From assembly GCF_002160815.1 (NCBI RefSeq), contig NZ_NFLH01000025.1, positions 1 through 35,726 on the forward strand: DNA of 35,726 nucleotides. Direction: 5' to 3'. Numbering within the stretch: position 1 is the first letter of the stretch; every line of letters starts with the position of its first letter. This DNA comes from Massilimicrobiota sp. An134 (GTDB lineage: Bacteria > Bacillota_I > Bacilli_A > Erysipelotrichales > Coprobacillaceae). The notes under the pieces were generated by a model, which was given only the letters and a program-made list of their open reading frames with translations, was not told the origin of the DNA and did no database searches. Made by a program: the position numbers and the translations under genes. Below are positions 6,875 to 15,733 of this stretch, piece after piece.

Positions 6875-7585
6875 TTAATTTTTTTGATAGTGTAGCCAGA
6901 CACCAGAATATGGCAAAGCTTTGACATCCATCAATGAATATTGACTTAAGTAAAGCTGTTTTGTGTAACTGCTTTTTTGAAAGCATGTCATTTCATCATG
7001 GGAAACATCAAGATTTGGTGTAATGATTAAGCTGATTTCATCAACTAAGTCTTCACTAACCAAAGAGGCATTGATGATGCCACCACCTTGTAATAAGAGT
7101 TTTTGAATATGACATTGTGAATATAAAATGTCTAAGACATAGGGGAAATTGATTTCATGCTGACCACCTAAAATATAAGAAATATTCAATGATTTGAGAT
7201 GTTTTAAATAAGTATCAGATACATGATTGTTAACAATTACAACAATATTTTTATTTTGCGTTTTAGGATGCTGTAAGGATTGTTTATCCCAGCTAATGCT
7301 TCCCATAGGATCTAAAACAACAATCCATTGATTGATGTTATTTTCAACAATAAAATTTTGCGGTTGTGTATGAGTATCTAAAGTCTCTTGATTTTCAAAA
7401 TGTCCATGATGAAAAAATTCTTGAGCTGTTACACTTCCATAAATGATACCATCAGCCTGGAATTGTTCACTCATTTCTTTATATAAGCCAGCAAGTTTCA
7501 TTGTCTTTTCATCACTGAAATAAGCACCAGTGATTTTTCCATCAATAGATTGTAACATATGACAAATGATATAAGGTCTATTCAC
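6875..7585 (-). CDS. RibD C-terminal-like / dihydrofolate reductase family reductase
   Basis: 236 residues with the RibD_C fold: an N-terminal MNRPYIICHMLQSIDGKITG (S-x-D-G-K, substrate/nucleotide-site signature) and the Gly-rich LLQGGGIINASL that binds NADPH. It has no N-terminal deaminase domain, so it is not a full riboflavin-synthesis RibD, and no other rib genes are nearby. It is the last gene of the minus-strand redox cluster, separated from the DUF4405 gene by only 6 nt, which suggests a stand-alone NADPH reductase. The substrate is unknown. Confidence 0.8.
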   Translation of the reverse strand: MNRPYIICHMLQSIDGKITGAYFSDEKTMKLAGLYKEMSEQFQADGIIYGSVTAQEFFHHGHFENQETLDTHTQPQNFIVENNINQWIVVLDPMGSISWDKQSLQHPKTQNKNIVVIVNNHVSDTYLKHLKSLNISYILGGQHEINFPYVLDILYSQCHIQKLLLQGGGIINASLVSEDLVDEISLIITPNLDVSHDEMTCFQKSSYTKQLYLSQYSLMDVKALPYSGVWLHYQKN

Positions 7586-7591
7586 TATTGA

Positions 7592-8236
7592 TCACTTCCT
7601 CTTCATTAAGTATTTGATAAATATATATGTCAGGATTGTAAAAAATAGAAAAATAGAGAAGATGTCTAACATCATGCGAGGTAAGGTTATAGATGGATTG
7701 AAAAAGAGAAATTCATTGAGGATAAATAAGTAATCAACCCATTGATAATTGATAAACATGACGATACCATAAATGGCAAATACATAAGGAATATACATCA
7801 GAATATGGGGAAAATGAGATTTTTTTATTCTTTTTTGGATAGGAATAAGCATGCTTTGAAGATGTAATCCTAAATGAATAGCCATCAGTATAAAACTCCA
7901 ATGTGTCAGACTCATGTGTAATCTTCGTGCTGTACTTGCTCTTATAAAATTGAAAAAAGGGAAGATATCTGACATCGTTAATCCACTTATAAAAACCAAA
8001 ATCAAATCTATGAATAAAAGTGTATTGATGATGAGAATAATTTTTCGAAGAAGGGGATAATGACCTTTCAATAGTGAGTGATACCATTGCCTATTGAGAA
8101 CATGATGAATGATAAAGCATATCATCATCGTCACTCCTAAAATTTCATGAATTTGAGAATCCATAATAGGATAACACATTAAAAAGAGTAATAAAATTGT
8201 CATCATGATATCTAGTGTTCTTTTGATTTTTAACAT
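7592..8236 (-). CDS. DUF4405-like membrane protein (possible b-type heme)
   Basis: 214 residues with about six transmembrane helices. Histidines are placed within or beside helices (HEILG, FIIHHVLN, LHMSLTHWSF, IHLGLHL), the pattern of DUF4405 and related small cytochrome-b-like proteins. Heme binding is inferred from those paired histidines. It sits in a reductase cluster, where a membrane electron carrier would make sense. GGAAATG context and TTAAC precede the ATG; a clear ribosome binding site is GTAGGAAATG at about 8238-8247. Confidence 0.75.
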   Translation of the reverse strand: MLKIKRTLDIMMTILLLFLMCYPIMDSQIHEILGVTMMICFIIHHVLNRQWYHSLLKGHYPLLRKIILIINTLLFIDLILVFISGLTMSDIFPFFNFIRASTARRLHMSLTHWSFILMAIHLGLHLQSMLIPIQKRIKKSHFPHILMYIPYVFAIYGIVMFINYQWVDYLFILNEFLFFNPSITLPRMMLDIFSIFLFFTILTYIFIKYLMKRK

Positions 8237-8322
8237 TTCATTTCCTACTTTCTATTTTTGAATAAAAGAAAAGACAAACGCATAACAATCTGTTTACATT
8301 TGTCTATTCAATTTTATATGTT

Positions 8323-8940
8323 TTATCGAATAAATGGAGTAAAAACATGTTGTTCCTTTTCAGGAAGACCATATTTTTCTTTACCTAATTGAATACTTTT
8401 GATAAGAAAAGCCATATTCTTACCTAAAGTACGCATGATTTGCATACCTTCTTCATCTTTCATAACATCTTCAGGTGTATTGCCGTGCACCATATTCCAA
8501 TATTGACTGGAAACAACAGGCATTGAAGAAATTGTAAAGTATTTATTCAATTCATCAAAAGTAGCTGTTGTTCCAGCACGTCTGGCACTGACAACGGCTG
8601 CTCCAACTTTCATTGTTTTATCTGCCAAAGTACTATAGAATAAACGATCTAGAAAAGAAATCAGAGTTCCATTGGCACTGGCATAGTAAACAGGGGAACC
8701 AATGACTATGCCATCACATTCATTGAACTTAGGTGCAACTTCATTAACAAAATCATCAAAAATACATTGTCCACTTTCTTTACATTGACGACAACCAATA
8801 CATCCACGTATATCTTTTTGACCCACTTGGATGATTTCAGTTTCAATACCTTCCTGTTCTAATGTTTTTGCAACTTCATTTAATGCCGTATAAGTGCATC
8901 CTCTTGGGTTAGGACTACCATTGATTAAAAGGACTTTCAT
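8323..8940 (-). CDS. NADPH-dependent FMN reductase, iron-sulfur flavoprotein type
   Basis: 205 residues. N-terminal flavodoxin-like fold beginning MKVLLINGSPNPRGCT (FMN phosphate loop), then four cysteines, C47-x2-C50-x2-C53-x5-C59, that could hold a [4Fe-4S] cluster as in iron-sulfur flavoproteins. GSPVYYASANG matches the second FMN loop. The C-terminal helices end near the stop. It follows an aldo/keto reductase by 9 nt in the same operon. A flavin-dependent reductase of quinones, nitro or azo compounds is a reasonable guess; the true substrate is not visible. Confidence 0.85.
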   Translation of the reverse strand: MKVLLINGSPNPRGCTYTALNEVAKTLEQEGIETEIIQVGQKDIRGCIGCRQCKESGQCIFDDFVNEVAPKFNECDGIVIGSPVYYASANGTLISFLDRLFYSTLADKTMKVGAAVVSARRAGTTATFDELNKYFTISSMPVVSSQYWNMVHGNTPEDVMKDEEGMQIMRTLGKNMAFLIKSIQLGKEKYGLPEKEQHVFTPFIR

Positions 8941-8949
8941 AAATAACTT

Positions 8950-9798
<849 letters not shown>

Positions 9799-9814
9799 TT
9801 ATTCCTCCTATTTT

Positions 9815-10564
9815 TTAAAATGATCCATGTCCACCATCAACGGCATATACAGATCCAGTGACATAGCTTGCTTCATCACTTGCTAAAAACAAAGCGACAT
9901 TGGCAACTTCCTGCGCTTGACCAAATCTTTTCACTGGAATTGTATCTGTAATTCTTTTTTCATGAGCTCTTTCTTCTTCAGAAAGATTTGTTGAATTCCA
10001 AATATTGGTTCTAATGGCGCCAGGAGCAATTGCATTTACTCTGACACCATCTTGAGCTAAATCTAAAGCCCAAGCTCTTGTAAAGTTTTCAACAGCAGCT
10101 TTTGCACCTACATACATAGAAAGTTGATAATTTGTATGTTGTGCTCCTACTGAAGATAAATTAATAATATTTCCTTTTGTCTTTAATAACAATGGTAAAC
10201 TTTGGATAGTTAAATCAACCAATGCTCTGACATCAAGAGCAAAAGCCTGATCATAATCTTCAATTGTCATGTCTTTAATAGATTGGACAGGACACCATCC
10301 TGCATTATTCACAAGGATATCTAACTGCCCATCAAAACGATCTTTGATACAATTCATTATTTTATCAACATCCTGTGAATTTGTGATATCTCCTGCAACA
10401 TAAGAAATTTTTGAATCTGTAGAAGCTGTTTGTTTTAATGGTTCTTCACGTCTTCCAGTGATCACGACATAAGCACCCTCTTTTGCAAAACGCTAGGCAA
10501 TGGCTTGTCCAATACCAGAACCACCGCCTGTAATCAAAGCGACTTTCTTATCCAATTGACCCAT
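9815..10564 (-). pseudogene. SDR oxidoreductase broken by one TAG
   Basis: The frame from ATG 10564 to the stop at 9815 encodes a short-chain dehydrogenase/reductase of about 249 codons. It is interrupted only by TAG at 10495-10493 (codon 24), directly after the Rossmann motif GGGSGIGQAIA. Related proteins usually have Lys or Leu at this place. The rest is intact: NNAGW, the SSVGAQ Ser and the YVGAK Tyr/Lys pair, and the C-terminal SYVTGSVYAVDGG. A GTG at 10465 could restart translation, but it would lose the cofactor-binding strand. Probably inactive unless the stop is read through. Neighbours are intact and on the same strand. Confidence 0.85.
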
Positions 10565-10578
10565 TTTTATTCCTTCTT

Positions 10579-11136
10579 TCATTTTAATTGATTGCCATCT
10601 TCAAAAGCATTTCCAACTTTCTCTCCAATCACAACATAATCATTGTTGACGGGATCAAAAGAAATAGGTTGTAACTTTTGAATATCAATCATTCCTTTTT
10701 CATTTAAAATACTTTCATCTGCACTGATATTCACAATTTCACCAATAATATTGCCATCTTCTGTTGTTTTCACTAAACGACATTCTAAAGTCATTGGTAA
10801 TTCTTCAATGATAGGTGCATCTACAAAATCACTTTTTCTTGTTGTAAAACCAGCTTTTTCCATTTTATCAGGTGTATTGTTAGCAGAAACCATACCAACA
10901 TAGTCACAAGCTACAACATTTTTAGCATCTGCAAAACTAACAGTAAAAGCTTTCTTTTCTTTAATATTTTTTGTTGTCTTATGACCAGCACTTAAACAAA
11001 GTTCAATCAAATTGGCATCATATAAACCACCCCAGGCAGCATTCATAGCATCAGCTTGATTATTGCTGTCATATGTTCCAATAATTAAAACTGGTAAAGG
11101 ATAAAACCAAGGTTTTGTTCCAAAATTCTTTCTCAT
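10579..11136 (-). CDS. Flavin reductase family protein
   Basis: 185 residues of the FMN-binding split-barrel flavin reductase family (MRKNFGTKPWFYPLPV, MNAAWGG, CLSAGHKTTKNI, FTVSFAD). This group binds FMN and reduces flavin with NAD(P)H, or reduces flavin-linked substrates. The frame extends further upstream, but AAGGAGG lies 7 nt before the ATG at 11136, so this start is preferred. It is separated by 14 nt from the broken SDR downstream and probably shares its transcript. Upstream (11137-11314) is a hairpin-rich leader that could hold its own promoter. Confidence 0.85.
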   Translation of the reverse strand: MRKNFGTKPWFYPLPVLIIGTYDSNNQADAMNAAWGGLYDANLIELCLSAGHKTTKNIKEKKAFTVSFADAKNVVACDYVGMVSANNTPDKMEKAGFTTRKSDFVDAPIIEELPMTLECRLVKTTEDGNIIGEIVNISADESILNEKGMIDIQKLQPISFDPVNNDYVVIGEKVGNAFEDGNQLK

Positions 11137-11169
11137 TATTATTCCTCCTTGAAGTGATTTATGAAAGTT

Positions 11170-11237
11170 CTCCCCAAAACAACTGTTTTTCAATATGTCA
11201 TGAAGGTTTAGAAAGGCATAAATATGTTATTGGGGAG
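11170..11237 (-). promoter_or_regulatory. Inverted repeat in the flavin reductase leader
   Basis: CTCCCCAA (11170-11177) and TTGGGGAG (11230-11237) are perfect complements separated by 52 nt. It is a GC-rich pair in AT-rich sequence directly upstream of the flavin reductase, so it may be a leader structure or operator. No known riboswitch could be recognized. Confidence 0.35.
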
Positions 11238-11314
11238 GAAAAATATTGTATGGAAATGTGATACAAAAGAATGTTTGATTTTGGAATGTGTTGTTGAAAT
11301 AATGGGAAGTTGAA

Positions 11315-12277
11315 TTAATGATTCCAAAACCACAACAAACCATTGTATGTGTACTCATGAGAAGCCTTTGCATCATGTGAAGCTCCTTCTTTAATCAGAT
11401 AGTTTAAATTTCCTTTTGTTTCATCATTGGCGAAACGAAAGATGTTGTCATCTGCATTTTTCATAGCTTCAATCTGTGATGTGAATGACTGATAGGCAAA
11501 ATCATCAGTACCAGAAAAGGCAAAGATGAAGAAATCATTCCATGAATAACCAGCATTTTCCACAATGGAAGTCATATAATCTCCATCACTAGTTAAACTG
11601 CCACTCATAGGCATGAAATAACGAAAATAATCAAGACAGTATTCAAAAGTATGCCAAGTTGCGACTGAACCCATTGAGAAACCACCAAAACCTCTATGAT
11701 CTCGTGATTGACGTAAACCTTCAGGCGTTGTATCTTTGGCATACGTACTGTATTTACCTTCTACAGCTGGTATTAAATCATTGACTAGTTCATTATGATA
11801 GTTATCAGTTAATGTCAGAGCCAGACTATAGTTATCACTATCATCAGGATTTTCATTATTATAAGTTGGACATACAATAATGAGTGGATCCATCAATCCA
11901 TCTTCAATCGCATGGTCAATAGCATATTTTAATTCAGTTGGCTGCGAAGATGTTCCTAAAACAGTTGTTTCATTACTCCAGCCTCCATGCATTAAATAGA
12001 AAATGTTATAGGATTGATGGGGATCATATTGATAGGGAAGGTAGACATAAGCACTTTTCTGTAATGTTTTGTCATGGGATTCATAGCTTAAGGATTCATA
12101 TGTTGTATAATCCAGTTGAACGAGTTCACCTGAATGTGTTGCCGGTGATTTATAATTTTCTGGAATGCTTTGAATCTCTAAAGCTGTGTTTTCCTGCTTA
12201 GAAGTTTGATTTGAAGAACAGCCAGCCAGACATGTTGATAATATTGTCAATGTGAGTAAAGCTTTCTTGATAGACAT
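11315..12277 (-). CDS. Lipoprotein esterase (alpha/beta hydrolase, CE1-like)
   Basis: 320 residues. Signal peptide with lipobox LAGC (Cys20), then a low-complexity linker and an esterase D/CE1-like domain. Visible are FYLMHGGW (oxyanion loop), the nucleophile elbow GFSMGS, an Asp in GTDDFA and the His in GASHDAKASHEY. It should be anchored on the outer face of the membrane and act on extracellular esters such as feruloyl- or acetyl-decorated polysaccharides; the substrate is a guess. It ends 3 nt before the lipoflavodoxin gene begins its stop, so the two are one unit. The two lipoproteins stand together within a cluster of reductases. Confidence 0.85.
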   Translation of the reverse strand: MSIKKALLTLTILSTCLAGCSSNQTSKQENTALEIQSIPENYKSPATHSGELVQLDYTTYESLSYESHDKTLQKSAYVYLPYQYDPHQSYNIFYLMHGGWSNETTVLGTSSQPTELKYAIDHAIEDGLMDPLIIVCPTYNNENPDDSDNYSLALTLTDNYHNELVNDLIPAVEGKYSTYAKDTTPEGLRQSRDHRGFGGFSMGSVATWHTFEYCLDYFRYFMPMSGSLTSDGDYMTSIVENAGYSWNDFFIFAFSGTDDFAYQSFTSQIEAMKNADDNIFRFANDETKGNLNYLIKEGASHDAKASHEYTYNGLLWFWNH

Positions 12278-12280
12278 CGT

Positions 12281-12961
12281 TTATAATCCTAAACTTTCAA
12301 CCCAGTCAACAATTTCACTTTCTGCATCAGCAACATCATTTCTGGAAATCGTTAAACCATCTTCAATCACTGTTGCATTTGGCTGTAATTCTTCAATAGT
12401 ACTGATGGTACTTGAAAATCGGCTGCCACCATGAGTATTAAACGGAATAATCGTTTTATCACTGAAATCATATGCTTCTAAGAATGTATATAATGGCATT
12501 GGCATATCTCCCCACCAGTTTGGATAACCAAGAAAAATCACATCATAATCATCCAAATTGTCAATAGTTGTTTTTAATGCTGGACGTGCATTTTCATCCT
12601 GTTCATCTGCAGCCTGATCAACTAAAGGATCATGTGTTCCAGGATATGTCTGCTCTGTTTCAATCTGAAATAGATCACCACCAGTATTGTCTTGAATGAC
12701 TCTAGCGACATATTCAGTTGCACCCATCAGTTCATTATTATTGATAACACGACTGGCAGATGAAGACATATCTGTTCCATCAGTTTCAGGCATTGTGAAA
12801 TAAGCAATGAGTATTTTTCCATTATTTTGGATTTGACTTGTTTCTGGTGTAGAAGTTGTTTCGTTTTGAGATGTATTCTCTGGCGTTGATGGCTGACTTT
12901 GACAAGCTGTTAAACTCAATAGCGAGCCAGCGCATAATAGACTGATCCATAATTTTTTCAT
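12281..12961 (-). CDS. Lipoprotein flavodoxin
   Basis: 226 residues. Signal peptide MKKLWISLLCAGSLLSLTAC with lipobox LTAC (Cys20), a Ser/Thr/Gln/Asn-rich linker to about 45, then a flavodoxin fold beginning ILIAYFTMPETDGTD. GYPNWWGDMPMP is the second FMN loop and FNTHGGSRFSSTI the third, as in Flavodoxin_4 family proteins. It is therefore an exported, membrane-anchored flavin protein, which is uncommon relative to cytosolic flavodoxins. AGGAGG precedes the ATG. It may shuttle electrons at the cell surface. The neighbours are an esterase lipoprotein and two aldo/keto reductases. Confidence 0.85.
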   Translation of the reverse strand: MKKLWISLLCAGSLLSLTACQSQPSTPENTSQNETTSTPETSQIQNNGKILIAYFTMPETDGTDMSSSASRVINNNELMGATEYVARVIQDNTGGDLFQIETEQTYPGTHDPLVDQAADEQDENARPALKTTIDNLDDYDVIFLGYPNWWGDMPMPLYTFLEAYDFSDKTIIPFNTHGGSRFSSTISTIEELQPNATVIEDGLTISRNDVADAESEIVDWVESLGL

Positions 12962-12993
12962 ATGAAGACCTCCTTAATCTGATATCATGTTTT

Positions 12994-13842
12994 TTAATCG
13001 TGAATCTTTAATTGTGATAATCTGACTTCATTGGCAGGATCTTCAGGATTGTGTGTTGGTTTACCTGTATCTAAAGCACGCATTTTTTCCATTTCTTGGG
13101 CATTCAATTCGAAATCAAAAATATCAATATTTCCTTTCATTCTTTCAGGATTTGTAGATTTTGGTAAAGAAATAACACCTTCCTGATAAATCCAACGTAA
13201 GATAATCTGACCAGCATTTTTATGATATTTGTCAGCTAATTCACAAATAACAGGATTTTCTAATAATTCTTTATTACCATGTCCTAAAGGATACCATGCT
13301 TCTAAAAGAATATGATTTTCATCCATCACTTTTCTGAGTTCTCTTTGTTGAACAAATGGGTTAAATTCTACCTGATTGACTGCAGGCATGACTTTCATAC
13401 CATCCTTAAATTGATTCCATAAGTTGACAGTGATATTAGAAATACCAATAGATTTCAATTTTCCTTCTTCATAAGCTTCTTCTAAAGCTTTCCATGCTCC
13501 TAAATAATCACCATAGGGCTGATGTAATAAATAAAGATCAATGTAATCTACACCAAGCAGTCTTAATGAATTTTCAATCCCTTTTTTCGCATTTTCATAT
13601 CCATAATCCTGTAACCATAATTTAGAAGTAATAAAAATATCTTGACGATCAATACCACTATCTTTGATTGCTTTTCCAACATCGCTTTCATTCATATATC
13701 CAGCAGCTGTATCAATATGACGATATCCTGCTTTTAAAGCAGCTAATGTGGCATCGTAAGTTGGGCCATCGTTTGGAATCATAAAAACGCCAAAACCGAC
13801 GGCAGGAATGTGTTGTTTGTTGTTGAGTTCAAATGTTTTCAT
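12994..13842 (-). CDS. Aldo/keto reductase (second copy)
   Basis: 282 residues, AKR family. The tetrad is in place: DTAAGYMNES (Asp, Tyr), TSKLW (Lys) and LLHQPYGDY (His). NADPH-binding SLPKSTNPERMKGNIDIF is near the C-terminus. It shares the pattern and gene neighbourhood of the copy at 13839-14711, and overlaps it by 4 nt (ATGA), so the two are translated from one message. About 150 nt upstream of its far end the cluster continues with the lipoflavodoxin. Confidence 0.9.
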   Translation of the reverse strand: MKTFELNNKQHIPAVGFGVFMIPNDGPTYDATLAALKAGYRHIDTAAGYMNESDVGKAIKDSGIDRQDIFITSKLWLQDYGYENAKKGIENSLRLLGVDYIDLYLLHQPYGDYLGAWKALEEAYEEGKLKSIGISNITVNLWNQFKDGMKVMPAVNQVEFNPFVQQRELRKVMDENHILLEAWYPLGHGNKELLENPVICELADKYHKNAGQIILRWIYQEGVISLPKSTNPERMKGNIDIFDFELNAQEMEKMRALDTGKPTHNPEDPANEVRLSQLKIHD

Positions 13843-14711
13843 ATGTGTATCTCCTTTGTTGAATTTTCATGAATTTTAAATTTGTTTAAGTTTTTAGCAG
13901 TTGAATAACATTGATAATCAATGATTTCACTATGACCAAGATTGAGTTTATTCATTTCTATAAAATCATCCTGATCTAATTGAAAATCCCATATATCCAT
14001 ATTTTCAATCATGCGTTCTTGATGAATTGTTTTCGGAATCGCAATAATTCCTTGTTGGATTTGCCATCTTAATACAATTTGGGCAACTGTTTTATGATGT
14101 TTTTTTGCTATTTTTAATAATATTGGATTTTCAAAAATATGTCTTTGACCTTCATTCAATGGTCCCCATGCCTGTGTTATACATTGATATTGTTCAAACA
14201 GGTGATGAGCTTCTTTTTGTTGAAAGAATGGATGATATTCGATTTGATTAATCATCGGTTTAATAGAACAGTTCATATATAAATCTACAAATCTTTCCGG
14301 ACTAAAATTACAGACACCCAGTGCTCTGATTTTTCCTTTCATATATAATTCTTCCATGGCTCTATAAGATCCATAGTAATCACCATAAGGTTGATGAATC
14401 AGATACAAATCAATATAATCTAAACCTAAATTTTCTAAAGATGTCTGGAAAGCTTTCATTGTCTTTTCATAACCAGTATCTTGAACCCATACCTTGGTTG
14501 TGATAAAGAGTTCTTTTCTAGGAATTTGAGATTTTTGTAAAGCTTTACCAATTTCTTTTTCATTCAAATAAGCAGCCGCACTGTCAATAAGACGATAACC
14601 ACTTTCTAAGGCATGAAGAATACATTTTTCAGTCTGTAAAGGTGGAATCTGAAATGTTCCATAACCTAACATAGGCATCATGACACCATTATTGAGTTTT
14701 TGATATTGCAT
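13839..14711 (-). CDS. Aldo/keto reductase (first gene of the minus-strand cluster)
   Basis: 290 residues of an AKR TIM barrel. DSAAAYLNEKEIG gives Asp and Tyr, TTKVW the Lys and LIHQPYGDY the His; IPKTIHQERMIENM is the cofactor region. A ribosome binding site AAAGGAGGAAG lies before the ATG. It is the promoter-proximal gene of the redox cluster and is divergent from the LysR regulator, so it is the likely direct target. The C-terminal tail is longer than in the second copy. Confidence 0.9.
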   Translation of the reverse strand: MQYQKLNNGVMMPMLGYGTFQIPPLQTEKCILHALESGYRLIDSAAAYLNEKEIGKALQKSQIPRKELFITTKVWVQDTGYEKTMKAFQTSLENLGLDYIDLYLIHQPYGDYYGSYRAMEELYMKGKIRALGVCNFSPERFVDLYMNCSIKPMINQIEYHPFFQQKEAHHLFEQYQCITQAWGPLNEGQRHIFENPILLKIAKKHHKTVAQIVLRWQIQQGIIAIPKTIHQERMIENMDIWDFQLDQDDFIEMNKLNLGHSEIIDYQCYSTAKNLNKFKIHENSTKEIHI

Positions 14712-14733
14712 TGACTTCCTCCTTTCACTTGTT

Positions 14734-14788
14734 ATTTTAGAAAAAGAGTTGAAAAAAGTACAATATCAATATTTTATTGTGCTATAAT
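14734..14788. promoter_or_regulatory. Divergent LysR / aldo-keto reductase promoter region
   Basis: Plus strand: TATAAT at 14783-14788, then GGAGGTG before the LysR ATG. Minus strand: TTGTAC (14763-14758) and TAAAAT (14739-14734) with 18 bp spacing, for the reductase operon. Between them is an inverted repeat ACAATA / TATTGT (14760-14765 and 14775-14780, 9-bp spacer), suited to a LysR dimer. Binding is inferred. Confidence 0.55.
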
Positions 14789-14818
14789 TAAAATGCATAG
14801 TGAAATGGAGGTGTATTC

Positions 14819-15718
14819 ATGATTGAATTTTATCAGTTAGAACAGTTATTAACGATTGCGAAAGTGGGAACAATTTCTAAAGCGGCTGAAGTTTTACTTA
14901 TATCGCAACCAGCTTTAACACGTTCGATTCAACGTCTGGAAGATGAATTAGGTATTCAGCTTTTTGACCGTAAGAAAAATAAAGTTGAATTGAATGCAAA
15001 TGGGAAATTGGCTGTGGAACTTTTTGAGAAACTTTTAAATGATAAAGAAAAGATTGTGAATACTTTGCAGGCTTATAATCGCAGCCAATACGAAGTGAAA
15101 ATTGGGTCCTGTGCACCAGCACCCATCTGGGGATTACGTCATGTTTTCAAAAAATTATACCCTGAAATGCAAATTCATGATGTTCTTGATTCTCGAGAAG
15201 ACATTTTACTGCAAGGATTAAAAAACTATGAATTTTCTATTATTGTTTTTCATCATCCTATTGATGATCCTGATTATGAATGTGTGCCATTATTTGAAGA
15301 AAATCTCTTTTTATCTGTACCACCAGCACATCCTTTAGCTTTATTTCCAGAAATATCATTTGATGACTTAAATGGTGAAAGTGTTCTGTTGTTGTCAAAA
15401 ATAGGATTCTGGAATGAAATCTGTCAAAAAGTCATTCCTCAATCACATTTATTATTTCAGGAAGATGGGCAGGTTTTCAATGAATTGATTAAGGCATCGG
15501 CATTACCTCATTTTAGAAGTGATATTACAATGAAACAGGAAGGAAAATCAGAAAATCGCAAGGCTATTCCTATTAGTGATCCACAGGCACATGTGATGTA
15601 TTATGGGATTCATAGAAAAACAGATAAAAAAATATTTTCATCACTACTAACAGAAGTTCAAAACTTACATTGGGAAGATGTCAGTCAAGTCACGGAAAGT
15701 GTAGATAACAACAAATAA
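14819..15718 (+). CDS. LysR family transcriptional regulator
   Basis: 299 residues. The N-terminal winged helix-turn-helix is in KVGTISKAAEVLLISQPALT and the linker helix follows (RLEDELGIQLFDRKKN). The rest is the periplasmic-binding-like effector domain, with a conserved IGSCAPAP start. It is divergent from the minus-strand reductase operon with an inverted repeat in the shared intergenic region, so it probably controls that operon and itself. It is likely an activator in response to a small aromatic, aldehyde or oxidant; the inducer is not deducible. Confidence 0.9.
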   Translation: MIEFYQLEQLLTIAKVGTISKAAEVLLISQPALTRSIQRLEDELGIQLFDRKKNKVELNANGKLAVELFEKLLNDKEKIVNTLQAYNRSQYEVKIGSCAPAPIWGLRHVFKKLYPEMQIHDVLDSREDILLQGLKNYEFSIIVFHHPIDDPDYECVPLFEENLFLSVPPAHPLALFPEISFDDLNGESVLLLSKIGFWNEICQKVIPQSHLLFQEDGQVFNELIKASALPHFRSDITMKQEGKSENRKAIPISDPQAHVMYYGIHRKTDKKIFSSLLTEVQNLHWEDVSQVTESVDNNK

Positions 15719-15733
15719 GAAATGAGGAAAAAT

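Noticed and set aside
11279-11329. TTTTGGAAT / ATTCCAAAA pair around the esterase stop as a terminator
   Set aside because: The loop is over 30 nt and no T run follows on the minus strand.
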